A stretch of 9,746 bases of DNA from an uncultured Prevotella sp. GTDB lineage: Bacteria; Bacteroidota; Bacteroidia; Bacteroidales; Bacteroidaceae. A model generated the notes under the pieces. That model saw only the letters and a list, made by a program, of their open reading frames with translations, searched no databases and had not been told where the DNA came from. Below, in pieces: positions 1 to 6,639 of this stretch. Each line of letters begins with the position of its first letter. Position 1 is the stretch's first letter. A program made the position numbers and the translations under genes. The stretch covers positions 1 to 9,746 of the forward strand of contig CAKQDQ010000094.1 in NCBI GenBank assembly GCA_934229335.1. Reading direction: 5' to 3'.

Positions 1-311
1 CGCTTAATCCTTCCACTCCTGTCAGTAGCTTAGAGGACATTATAGCAGATGTGGACCTTGTGCTTTTGATGAGCGTTAACCCTGGTTTTGGTGGACAGAA
101 ATTCATTGAAAACACCATTGTTAAAGTGCAACGCCTACGCAATTTAATAGAGAAGTCAGGTTCAAAGGCTTTGATTGAGGTCGATGGAGGTGTGCAAGGC
201 GAGACCGCTCCACGCTTAGTACAGGCAGGTGTTGATGTGCTGGTATCTGGAAGTTATGTGTTTGGTGCCGCGAATCCGCACGAAGTAATCTCTCAGCTAC
301 ACCAGCTTTAA
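1..311 (+). CDS. rpe: Ribulose-phosphate 3-epimerase, C-terminal half (5' end outside window)
   Basis: This is the C-terminal part of the cytoplasmic enzyme that interconverts ribulose 5-phosphate and xylulose 5-phosphate in the pentose phosphate pathway. The open frame runs in from the window edge: codons are read from base 3, and bases 1-2 end a split codon. A GTG at base 51 is internal and not a start. About 103 residues are visible, roughly half of a usual 215-220 residue enzyme. The frame opens with a LNPSTPVSSLED stretch, followed by the family signature LLMSVNPGFGGQKF, the EVDGGV strand that carries the catalytic and metal-binding Asp, and the GSYVF phosphate-binding turn near the C-terminus. 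It ends at TAA 309-311. The gene converges on the minus-strand protease gene and is followed by a strong hairpin. Identification is secure; only the missing 5' end limits the call. Confidence 0.96.
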   Translation, partial: LNPSTPVSSLEDIIADVDLVLLMSVNPGFGGQKFIENTIVKVQRLRNLIEKSGSKALIEVDGGVQGETAPRLVQAGVDVLVSGSYVFGAANPHEVISQLHQL

Positions 312-377
312 GTGCAATATACTTGTTAATCTATTGCTAAATGTGTGTAACAGATGTAAAGAAACGACTTCACGAAT

Positions 378-446
378 AAGGTCAAAAATAAAGGTTCTAC
401 AAGTTTAACAATGTTGTTAGCTTGTAGAACCTTTGTTTTTGACCTT
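378..446. terminator. Very long hairpin, probable bidirectional terminator
   Basis: Bases 378-403 and 421-446 are inverted repeats of 26 bases that pair along their whole length, with a single G-T wobble (T389 opposite G435). Inside them, TAACAA (406-411) and TTGTTA (414-419) can add a second short helix. The core GGTTCTACAAG/CTTGTAGAACC is followed by TTTGTTTTT on the plus strand, and by TTTATTTTT when read on the minus strand. It therefore has the form of an intrinsic terminator in both directions, between the convergent rpe and S41 protease genes. The arms are far longer than a terminator needs, so another role cannot be excluded. Confidence 0.78.
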
Positions 447-504
447 TAACAGCTTGTCAATTGCTGTGAAGTAACGTGAGCAGAGTAATTATATTACAAG
501 GTAA

Positions 505-531
505 GAAAAGAGCGTTGTATGCGCTCTTTTC
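505..531. terminator. Rho-independent terminator hairpin
   Basis: GAAAAGAGCG (505-514) pairs perfectly with CGCTCTTTTC (522-531) around a 7-base loop. On the plus strand a GTTTTT run follows at 532-537. On the minus strand the U-rich arm CTCTTTTC follows the G+C pairs. It lies 36 bases beyond the stop codon of the S41 protease gene, so it is the likely end of the long minus-strand gene series and a backup stop for rpe transcripts. Confidence 0.8.
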
Positions 532-566
532 GTTTTTACAGCTCCTTTTGAAACATATTAGTGAAG

Positions 567-2183
567 CTATTTCTTCACCTTTTTCTTTTCCTTGTTTTTG
601 AAAAAGTCCAGAGCTGCCTTTATAGTATTATCCCTTTCGTTCAGGTATTGCAGCCATGCCTGCTCATCAAGCATATTATATATCACACGTGAGTTAATGT
701 AAGTCTCAAGCATACGGTGTGACTTTTTAATCATAAGGTTGCGTCGCTGTAGTCCGTTAGAGTTTGCGAATGTAGCGAATTTGTCAACCATGTCCTGCTT
801 AGTGAGGTACATAGACAGTCCTTTCTCATCGTCATACTCCTGTAACTTATGTCTGTTAACGTCAGTATATGAGTATGCGAACTGTAGAATCAAGCCAGTT
901 GCGCTTGCTGCACGGTAGTAAGAAGTAATACCAGTAGTATCTTCTGCGACGAAGATGTCAGGTGTAATACCCCCTCCACCATATACGGTTCTGCCGCTAA
1001 CGGTATGGAATGCAGGTCCAACGTGCTTGATGCTATCCGCGTAGAAGAACTCTCCGTGCTCGTAACGTGATGTAATATCGTTGTTATAGTCAGCATTATC
1101 GCCACTGTTATACGGCTTCTGTATGCAACGACCAGACGGTGTATAGTAACGTGCCACAGTAAGACGTATCAGCGAACCATCAGGGAAACCAATCTGTTGT
1201 TGTACCAATCCCTTACCGAATGACCTTCTGCCGATAATCGTTCCACGGTCATTATCCTGCATAGCACCAGCAAAAATCTCGCTTGCAGAGGCAGAATTCT
1301 CGTTTATAAGCACAACAAGTGGCATATTAATGTAGGACCCTCTACCATCAGTTTTATATTCCTGGCGTTTCGACTTACGTCCTTCCGTGTAGACAATCAG
1401 TCGATTGTCAGGCAGGAACTCGTTAGCCATCTGCACCGCAGCCTCAAGGTATCCACCCGTATTGTCGCGTAAGTCGATAACAAGGTTTTTGAAACCATAC
1501 TGCGATAGTTCAGCAAGAGAGACGAGCATCTCTGCATACGTGTTCTCTCCGAAGTTCTTAATGTGTATGTACCCCGTGTTATCGTCAAGCATATAGGTAG
1601 CGGTAACACTCTTCGTTTTCACCTCTCCGCGTGTAATCTCTATCGTTACAGGTTTCGTTTTACCATAACGTAGCACGCCAATCTTTACTTTTGACTTATC
1701 AGGACCTTTCAGACGTCGCATAGCCTCTTCGTTAGTAGCAATTTTACCAACAAAAGGTTTTCCGTCGATGCTGACAATCTTGTCGCCAGCAAGCACACCA
1801 GCTTTCTGTGCAGGACCACCCGTTACGACATTCTGCACGTGCAGAGTGTCCTGGCGTATGGTGAACTCTATGCCCACGCCGAAGAACGATCCCTTTAGGT
1901 TATCGCTTGCACTTTGTGCGTCTTTGGCAGAGATGTATACAGAGTGTGGATCCAGTTCTGCCAGAATCTGCGGTATAGCCTTCTCTACGAGGTCATTGAT
2001 GTTGACAGTATCGACGTACTGGTCATCAATGATGTGTAGCAAGTTATTTAATCGATTGCTGCCAGAGTTAATAATGTTAAGTCTGTTTCCAGAGAAATGA
2101 TTGGCATAGAAAGTACCAATCATTATACCGATAACGACGCATATCGCCATTATCAGCGGCATGTAGCGTGACTTATTGTTCAT
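567..2183 (-). CDS. S41 family C-terminal processing peptidase (CtpA/Prc-like), 538 aa
   Basis: This is a serine protease of the C-terminal processing family, acting outside the cytoplasmic membrane on protein C-termini. Residues 8-27 are hydrophobic and form a signal or membrane anchor after the basic start MNNKSRY. A PDZ domain follows (about 95-180), with the peptide-binding loop FFGVGIEF at 100-107 and a GGPAQKAGVLAGD turn at 122-134. The S41 protease core spans about 200-415. The catalytic Ser is most likely S299 in NENSASASEIFAGA, with K324 in SFGKG 25 residues later and Q328 four residues after that; this is the spacing of the Ser-Lys-Gln triad known in Prc and CtpB. The last 120 residues are a helical, Lys-rich tail typical of Bacteroidota members. 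The start overlaps the deaminase gene by 11 bases, implying translational coupling. The natural substrate cannot be read from the sequence. Confidence 0.93.
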   Translation of the reverse strand: MNNKSRYMPLIMAICVVIGIMIGTFYANHFSGNRLNIINSGSNRLNNLLHIIDDQYVDTVNINDLVEKAIPQILAELDPHSVYISAKDAQSASDNLKGSFFGVGIEFTIRQDTLHVQNVVTGGPAQKAGVLAGDKIVSIDGKPFVGKIATNEEAMRRLKGPDKSKVKIGVLRYGKTKPVTIEITRGEVKTKSVTATYMLDDNTGYIHIKNFGENTYAEMLVSLAELSQYGFKNLVIDLRDNTGGYLEAAVQMANEFLPDNRLIVYTEGRKSKRQEYKTDGRGSYINMPLVVLINENSASASEIFAGAMQDNDRGTIIGRRSFGKGLVQQQIGFPDGSLIRLTVARYYTPSGRCIQKPYNSGDNADYNNDITSRYEHGEFFYADSIKHVGPAFHTVSGRTVYGGGGITPDIFVAEDTTGITSYYRAASATGLILQFAYSYTDVNRHKLQEYDDEKGLSMYLTKQDMVDKFATFANSNGLQRRNLMIKKSHRMLETYINSRVIYNMLDEQAWLQYLNERDNTIKAALDFFKNKEKKKVKK

Positions 2184-2613
2184 CTTCTAACTGTATATGA
2201 GTTGCTTCTATTCCAGCCTGTCTCAGCAATGTCAATCCATCAGCAAGTCTATACTCCTCGCCATAGATGACACGTTTGATCCCTGACTGTATTATTAGTT
2301 TGGCACACTCTATGCAAGGGGCAGCAGTTACGTATAGAGTCGCCCCATCGCTGTTGTTACTGCTTCGTGCCAGTTTTGTGATAGCATTAGCTTCAGCGTG
2401 CAGTACGTATGGCAATGTCTTGTTATTCTCCTCGCAGATGTTCTCGAATCCGCTTGGTGTGCCGTTATATCCGTCGCTGATAATCATGTGGTCCTTCACC
2501 ACTAAAGCTCCCACTTGGCGTCGTTTGCAGTAGCTATTCTCAGCCCATATTCTTGCCATGCGCAGGTATCGTGTGTCCAGCAATACCTGTTTATCGTTTT
2601 TACTGTCGCTCAT
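2173..2613 (-). CDS. Deoxycytidylate (dCMP) deaminase family protein, 146 aa
   Basis: This is a zinc-dependent cytidine/deoxycytidylate deaminase family enzyme, expected to convert dCMP to dUMP in the cytoplasm and so feed thymidylate synthesis. The zinc and catalytic motif is complete: H72-A-E74 in VLHAEANAITKLA supplies one ligand and the proton-shuttling Glu, and PCIEC (99-103) supplies C100 and C103. The N-terminal RRQVGALVVKD and the GYNGTPSGFEN segment at 48-58 match the nucleotide-binding part of dCMP deaminases, also known as ComEB in competence literature. The length is close to the usual 140-160. The gene starts only 2 bases after the M3 peptidase stop codon and overlaps the S41 protease by 11 bases, so all three are probably on one mRNA. 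The exact nucleotide substrate is family inference. Confidence 0.92.
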   Translation of the reverse strand: MSDSKNDKQVLLDTRYLRMARIWAENSYCKRRQVGALVVKDHMIISDGYNGTPSGFENICEENNKTLPYVLHAEANAITKLARSSNNSDGATLYVTAAPCIECAKLIIQSGIKRVIYGEEYRLADGLTLLRQAGIEATHIQLEDEQ

Positions 2614-2615
2614 AG

Positions 2616-4682
2616 TTATTTCTTTATAATATCGTTACGTTCCAACAGTGCGTCGATAGTTGGTTCGGCACCCTTAAATCGTTTGTATAGAGTCATAGGA
2701 TGTTCTGTTCCGCCCTTCGACAATATGCAGTCGCGGAAACGCTGTGCCGTAGCGGGATTAAAGATTCCCTCCTTTTTAAACACAGCGAATGCATCTGCAT
2801 CAAGCACCTCAGCCCACTTATAGCTATAGTATCCAGCCGCATATCCGCCCGCCATGATGTGAGAGAATTGCACCGTCATACAAGTGTCAGGTAGCTGACG
2901 TGTGATGATAGCATCTTTCCATGCCTCCTTTTCAAATGGGATGATATCTGCCGTAAACTCCTTTTTCTGCGTGTAGTAAGCCATATCGAGCAGTCCGTAG
3001 CTAACCTGTCCCAGACAAGCAGATGCACAGTTATAGTTCCTTCCCTTAATAAGTCTGTCGATAAGGTCTTGTGGCATAGGCTCGCCCGTTTCGTGATGGA
3101 AGGCAAATGTAGATAGAAACTCCCTTTCAAGTGAGAAATTCTCCATGAACTGTGAGGGCAGTTCCACGAAGTCCCACCATACGTTAGTACCCGAAAGAGA
3201 CTCAAAACGAGTATTGGCAAACATACCGTGCAACGAGTGTCCGAACTCATGTAGGAACGTTTCTACCTCGCCTAATGTAAGCAATGCAGGTTTATCAGCC
3301 GTCGGTTTTGTAAGATTCATGACAACGCTGACGTGCGGTCGCACATTCTTGCCTTTGCGGTCAATGAACTGTCCTTGATATTCCGTCATCCAGGCACCAT
3401 CGTGTTTACCCTTGCGTGGGTGGAAATCAGCGTAGAATACCGCGAGATATGTACCGTCTTTATCAAACACCTCATACGCTTTTACATCGGGATGATAAAC
3501 AGGAATGTCCTTATTCTCCTTGAATGTTATTCCGTATAGACGGTTAGCCAGTCCGAATACGCCGTCGATAACCTTTGATAGTTCAAGATACGGCCGCACC
3601 ATCTCCGAGTCAACATTATACTTCTCCATCTGAAGCTTGTGAGAATAATACGCCGTGTCCCATGGCTGCATTTCAAAGTCAGCCCCCTCCATGCGTTTAG
3701 CCATATCCTCCACCTCTTTCCTTTCGTTAATAGCAGTAGGCTTATATGCGTCAATCAGGTCGTGGAGTAGTTTGTATACGTTGTCAACATTTGACGCCAT
3801 ACGCTTCTTTAGAACAAAGTCGGCATAGGTATCATATCCCAACAGCTGCGCGTATTCACGTCGCAGATTAACAAGTTTCTTGCAAATCTCAAGGTTATTA
3901 GACTCGTTGTCGTGTGTACACTGTGTGTTACGCGCCATATACATCTTCTTACGCAGTTCCCTGTTTTCAGCATATTGTAGGAAAGGTCTGTATGATGGTG
4001 CGTCGAGAGTGAACAGCCAGCCGTCCAATCCCTTTTCCTTCGCTGCTGCTAAGGCAGCGTTACGCTGGCTGTCAGGCAGTCCTGCGAGGTCCTGCTCGTT
4101 GGTAATATGCAGCGTAAAGTCCTTATTCTCCTTCAGAAGATTCTGAGAAAACTTCAGAGAGAGCATACTCATCTCTTCGTTCAGCTTGCGCAGACGTTCC
4201 TTCCCCTCCTTGTCGAGTAGGGCACCAGAGCGTACAAAGCCATCGTAGACATTGTTAAGCAGCATCTCCTCCTCAGGAGTAAGCTCGCGATGATTGTCGT
4301 ATACCGCTTTTACGCGCTGAAAGTATTTTTCGTTAAGCACCACGTCGTTATGGTGTTTAGTGAGGAGGGGCTGAATTTTCTGAGCCAGAGCTTCCATCTC
4401 GTCGTTAGTTTCAGCAGAGAGAAGATTAAAGAAAACCTCCGACACCTTGTCGAGAACAGCATAGTACTCCTCATCGTCGTCAAATGGGTCGATGATAGTA
4501 TTATCAAAAGTAGGAGGCTCTGGGTTATTCAGAATCCTGTCAAGATGTTCATCAGAACGCTTTATGCCCTCTAAGAAAGCAGGCTCATAGTGTTCAAACT
4601 TAATTTTGTCGAACGGTACGGTCTCGTGTGGAGTAGTATATTTATGGAAAAACGGATTGTTGTTGTCTTCTATATTGCTCAT
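2616..4682 (-). CDS. dcp: M3 family zinc metallopeptidase (peptidyl-dipeptidase Dcp-like), 688 aa
   Basis: This is a zinc oligopeptidase of family M3, most like dipeptidyl carboxypeptidase Dcp, which removes C-terminal dipeptides from short peptides. Residues 1-220 form the helical N-terminal part. The catalytic domain holds the zinc motif H478-E-F-G-H482 in TFLHEFGHSLHG, and the third ligand is E507 in WWDFVELPSQ, 25 residues downstream as expected. The C-terminal segment MAGGYAAGYYSYKWAEVLDAD (610-630) is the conserved Tyr-rich substrate loop. Length matches Dcp (about 680-700). There is no signal peptide, so it should act in the cytoplasm, recycling peptides. It is followed at 2 bases by the deaminase gene. 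The 79-base gap upstream holds inverted-repeat sequence but no clear TAnnTTTG element. Oligopeptidase A is the alternative within the same family. Confidence 0.93.
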   Translation of the reverse strand: MSNIEDNNNPFFHKYTTPHETVPFDKIKFEHYEPAFLEGIKRSDEHLDRILNNPEPPTFDNTIIDPFDDDEEYYAVLDKVSEVFFNLLSAETNDEMEALAQKIQPLLTKHHNDVVLNEKYFQRVKAVYDNHRELTPEEEMLLNNVYDGFVRSGALLDKEGKERLRKLNEEMSMLSLKFSQNLLKENKDFTLHITNEQDLAGLPDSQRNAALAAAKEKGLDGWLFTLDAPSYRPFLQYAENRELRKKMYMARNTQCTHDNESNNLEICKKLVNLRREYAQLLGYDTYADFVLKKRMASNVDNVYKLLHDLIDAYKPTAINERKEVEDMAKRMEGADFEMQPWDTAYYSHKLQMEKYNVDSEMVRPYLELSKVIDGVFGLANRLYGITFKENKDIPVYHPDVKAYEVFDKDGTYLAVFYADFHPRKGKHDGAWMTEYQGQFIDRKGKNVRPHVSVVMNLTKPTADKPALLTLGEVETFLHEFGHSLHGMFANTRFESLSGTNVWWDFVELPSQFMENFSLEREFLSTFAFHHETGEPMPQDLIDRLIKGRNYNCASACLGQVSYGLLDMAYYTQKKEFTADIIPFEKEAWKDAIITRQLPDTCMTVQFSHIMAGGYAAGYYSYKWAEVLDADAFAVFKKEGIFNPATAQRFRDCILSKGGTEHPMTLYKRFKGAEPTIDALLERNDIIKK

Positions 4683-4702
4683 AATAGTGTGTGTTGATTT
4701 TA

Positions 4703-4745
4703 TGTAACGTTATCGATTCAGTGTTATTCGATACGTGTAACGTTA
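4703..4745. promoter_or_regulatory. Repeated palindrome in the gap before the M3 peptidase gene
   Basis: TGTAACGTTA occurs twice, at 4703-4712 and 4736-4745, spaced 33 bases start to start. Each copy contains the perfect palindrome TAACGTTA. Between them, TATCGA (4711-4716) and TCGATA (4728-4733) form an inverted pair, giving the whole 43-base block an imperfect dyad. It lies in the 79-base gap between the Crp/Fnr gene stop and the M3 peptidase start. This is the shape of a regulator-binding site, but the binding protein is unknown and no promoter consensus was seen beside it. Confidence 0.4.
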
Positions 4746-4761
4746 GTTGTTATGTTATCCC

Positions 4762-5421
4762 TTATAGTAACTGTAATGCTGGTATCTCAATCACTCCGCG
4801 GTGCAGTATAATCTTGTCGGCAGCGTTCAGTGCGTTCAGTGCGTTAGAAATCTCCAGTCTGCTTGTGTTCAGTTCCTCCGCCAGTTGTGCCATCTTAACG
4901 TGCAGCTCTTTGTGACCAGCAGGGTAGATGGCACGGCTCTTAATGAAAGTAACTATTTGCTCGCATATATCTTTCTTCTTATGTTGCCATGGGAGCCTCT
5001 CTATAATTTGCGTCCGTCGGCATATCATATTGAGGAAATTGATGCGAATGATGATGTATTTCTCAAACAACTGCGTCAGTTGTTCCTTTGAAATGCAGAT
5101 AGACTCACAGGTAGTGTGCGCCTTGCAGGTTGAGAGGTAGTGGGGCGACAATCCGAACAGTTTGTCAGGTTCAAGCATTTGCACCGCCTGCACGCGTTCC
5201 GCAAGGTGGTAAGAGCGGTTGTCGGCATACGTTTCGATGTCAATCCAGCCTTCTACAACGGAAATAAGCGCAGTGCAAGCCTCGCCCTCGTTCGCTATAA
5301 CACTACCTTTCTTGTGGTGCCTGAGGTTAAAGCGAGTGGTCCTCGTAATCTCCTTAATGTCTTTTTCGGAGAGACCGAGGAACAGTGGGAGTTCTGAAAG
5401 CTTCTTGTAGTTAAGCTGCAT
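4762..5421 (-). CDS. Crp/Fnr family transcriptional regulator, 219 aa
   Basis: This is a cytoplasmic DNA-binding regulator of the Crp/Fnr superfamily. Residues 5-115 have the cyclic-nucleotide-binding-like beta-roll (PLFLGLSEKDIKEI at the start, then HHKKGSVIANEGE). A long dimer helix follows at about 115-145, then a winged helix-turn-helix near 174-203 (MAQLAEELNTSRLEISNALNAL) with the wing HRGVIEIP. The pocket region EPDKLFGLSPHY (84-95) lacks the Arg-Ser pair that binds cAMP in E. coli Crp, and there is no N-terminal Cys cluster for an Fnr iron-sulfur centre. The ligand is therefore unknown; this variant pocket is common in Bacteroidota paralogues. The start codon lies 198 bases from the apbE stop, in a gap with a 22-bp tandem array and a small inverted repeat, which suggests its own control region. 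Targets cannot be named. Confidence 0.9.
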   Translation of the reverse strand: MQLNYKKLSELPLFLGLSEKDIKEITRTTRFNLRHHKKGSVIANEGEACTALISVVEGWIDIETYADNRSYHLAERVQAVQMLEPDKLFGLSPHYLSTCKAHTTCESICISKEQLTQLFEKYIIIRINFLNMICRRTQIIERLPWQHKKKDICEQIVTFIKSRAIYPAGHKELHVKMAQLAEELNTSRLEISNALNALNAADKIILHRGVIEIPALQLL

Positions 5422-5441
5422 ATTGTTTGTAAGTTATGATA

Positions 5442-5457
5442 AGCGCACGGGTGTGCT
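5442..5457. promoter_or_regulatory. Small inverted repeat upstream of the Crp/Fnr gene
   Basis: AGCGCAC (5442-5448) and GTGTGCT (5451-5457) form a 7-2-7 inverted repeat with one imperfect position, starting 20 bases upstream of the Crp/Fnr start codon. It could be an operator, possibly for self-regulation, or a 5'-UTR hairpin. The role is inferred from position alone. Confidence 0.35.
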
Positions 5458-5501
5458 CATCTATTGTTTCGGCAATGTATTTTTGTGTACCTCGTGATTA
5501 C

Positions 5502-5600
5502 ATAGCTTTCGCATTACGATTAGATAGCTTTCGCATTACGATTAGATAGCTTTCGCATTACGATTAGATAGCTTTCGTGTTACGATTAGATAGCTTTTGC
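5502..5600. repeat. 22-bp tandem repeat array, four full copies plus a partial fifth
   Basis: The unit begins ATAGCTTTCG and ends TTACGATTAG, with CA between. Copies lie at 5502-5523, 5524-5545, 5546-5567 and 5568-5589. The first three are identical and the fourth differs at two adjacent bases (TG for CA). A partial copy follows at 5590-5600, and a decayed relative may precede at 5491-5501. Each unit has a short dyad, TCG..CGA. The array fills the gap between the apbE stop and the Crp/Fnr start. The 22-base period is close to two helical turns, which would put repeated binding sites on the same face of the DNA. It is not a multiple of three and is not coding. The rest of the gap (5422-5619) shows no gene. 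Confidence 0.95.
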
Positions 5601-5619
5601 TTAGCTACCGTTGTTATGT

Positions 5620-6639
5620 CTATTTTGCGATGTAATCCTTCAGTTCAGGCGACATCCACACTGCGTTGTTGCCTTTAGCGTCGGTGTATATGAAGTATGC
5701 CTTTATATCCTTTTCCTTTGCCAGTATGTTCTTCGCCTTGTCCAGTCCCAACACCATAAAGGCAGTAGCGAAAGCGTCAGCCTTAGCGCAACTGTTAGCA
5801 ATGACAGTGGCAGAAAGAATGTTGTGTTGCACGGGGTATCCAGTATGTGGGTCTATGGTGTGGGCGTATTTTCTACCGCCTTTATAATAGAAGTTGCGGT
5901 AGTTGCCCGATGTAGCCATAGCAGTATTGGTCAGCGTCAGTATTGTCTGTAGCTCCTGGTTCACGGCAAGCGAGTCGTCAGTAGGTTTCGTTACTCCTAT
6001 TTTCCATGCCTCTCCGCTGTCGTTATGCCCTTTTACTACGATTTCACCTCCTATCTCAACCATAAAGTTCTCTATGCCTTGCTTTTCAAGGTATTTAGCC
6101 ACCATGTCTACGCCGTAGCCTTTAGCTATGGCACTGCAATCGAGCATGATGCGTGGGTCGGTTTTTGTTATGCGTTTGCCCACAAGCTTTGTCTTGTTGA
6201 ATCCTGTGATTTGCATCAGGCTGTCAATCTGTTTTGATGTAGGTGCGCAGCCTGATTTGAATCCGAATCCCCATGCGTTGACCAGTGGAGCAACGGTGAT
6301 GTCGAATGCGCCTTGTGTAGTCTTGCTGACAGAGCTTGCGAGATTGTAGACGTCAATGAACATTTCGTTAACGTCGATACTCTCGTTACGGTTGACAGCA
6401 GAGATGATAGAGCTGTCGTTGAAAGGAGAGAGCGAGTTGTCCACCTCCTTCAATACCGCCTCAATGTCAGTTTTGTGATTGTCGGCACTCTCGTAAGTGA
6501 TGTTATACGTAGTGCCGAACACGAAGCCAGAGTCGTGCTGGTATGTCACTTCTTTCCCGTTATTGAGCCATAATGCTATAGCTACGATAGCGAGAATCAC
6601 AATAGGGAAGAGTATAGGTGTATATCGTTGTCTGCTCAT
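5620..6639 (-). CDS. apbE: FAD:protein FMN transferase (ApbE family), 339 aa
   Basis: This enzyme attaches FMN covalently to Thr or Ser of extracytoplasmic flavoproteins, using FAD as donor and Mg2+. Residues 9-25 form a hydrophobic N-terminal anchor after a basic start. There is no lipobox Cys, unlike many ApbE proteins, so it is probably held by an uncleaved membrane segment with the domain outside. Family motifs appear in order: GAFDITVAPLVNAWGFG (110-126), the flavin-binding LDCSAIAKGYGVD (166-178), VEIGGE (194-199), ATSGNYRNFY (242-251), HTIDPHTGYP (260-269) and AKADAFATAFMVLG (285-298), whose D288 and T292 sit at the family's metal site. Length is typical. The start overlaps the DUF6048-type gene by 4 bases (ATGA), so the two are translationally coupled. 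No obvious flavoprotein partner, such as an RnfG/NqrC subunit, lies in the window. Confidence 0.95.
   Translation of the reverse strand: MSRQRYTPILFPIVILAIVAIALWLNNGKEVTYQHDSGFVFGTTYNITYESADNHKTDIEAVLKEVDNSLSPFNDSSIISAVNRNESIDVNEMFIDVYNLASSVSKTTQGAFDITVAPLVNAWGFGFKSGCAPTSKQIDSLMQITGFNKTKLVGKRITKTDPRIMLDCSAIAKGYGVDMVAKYLEKQGIENFMVEIGGEIVVKGHNDSGEAWKIGVTKPTDDSLAVNQELQTILTLTNTAMATSGNYRNFYYKGGRKYAHTIDPHTGYPVQHNILSATVIANSCAKADAFATAFMVLGLDKAKNILAKEKDIKAYFIYTDAKGNNAVWMSPELKDYIAK

Noticed and set aside
1768..2100. 110-residue plus-strand reading frame
   Set aside because: It lies entirely antisense to the PDZ and N-terminal part of the S41 protease and has no recognisable domain.
4290..4574. 94-residue plus-strand reading frame
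   Set aside because: It is antisense to the conserved M3 peptidase gene, whose product has intact motifs and normal length. Its composition is that of an antisense shadow.
4762..5421. Oxygen-sensing Fnr with an iron-sulfur cluster
   Set aside because: The N-terminal Cys cluster is missing; the Cys residues present are scattered in the core.
5502..5600. CRISPR array
   Set aside because: The 22-bp units are directly abutting with no spacers, and no cas genes are near.
5591..5607. Terminator after apbE from TAGCT...AGCTA
   Set aside because: The stem is only 5 pairs and no T-run follows on the minus strand, so it is too weak to call.
5611..5952. 113-residue plus-strand reading frame antisense to apbE
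   Set aside because: It mirrors the conserved C-terminal ApbE motifs on the other strand; nothing supports it as a gene.
5620..6639. ApbE as a lipoprotein
   Set aside because: No Cys follows the N-terminal hydrophobic segment, so there is no lipobox; a membrane anchor fits better.
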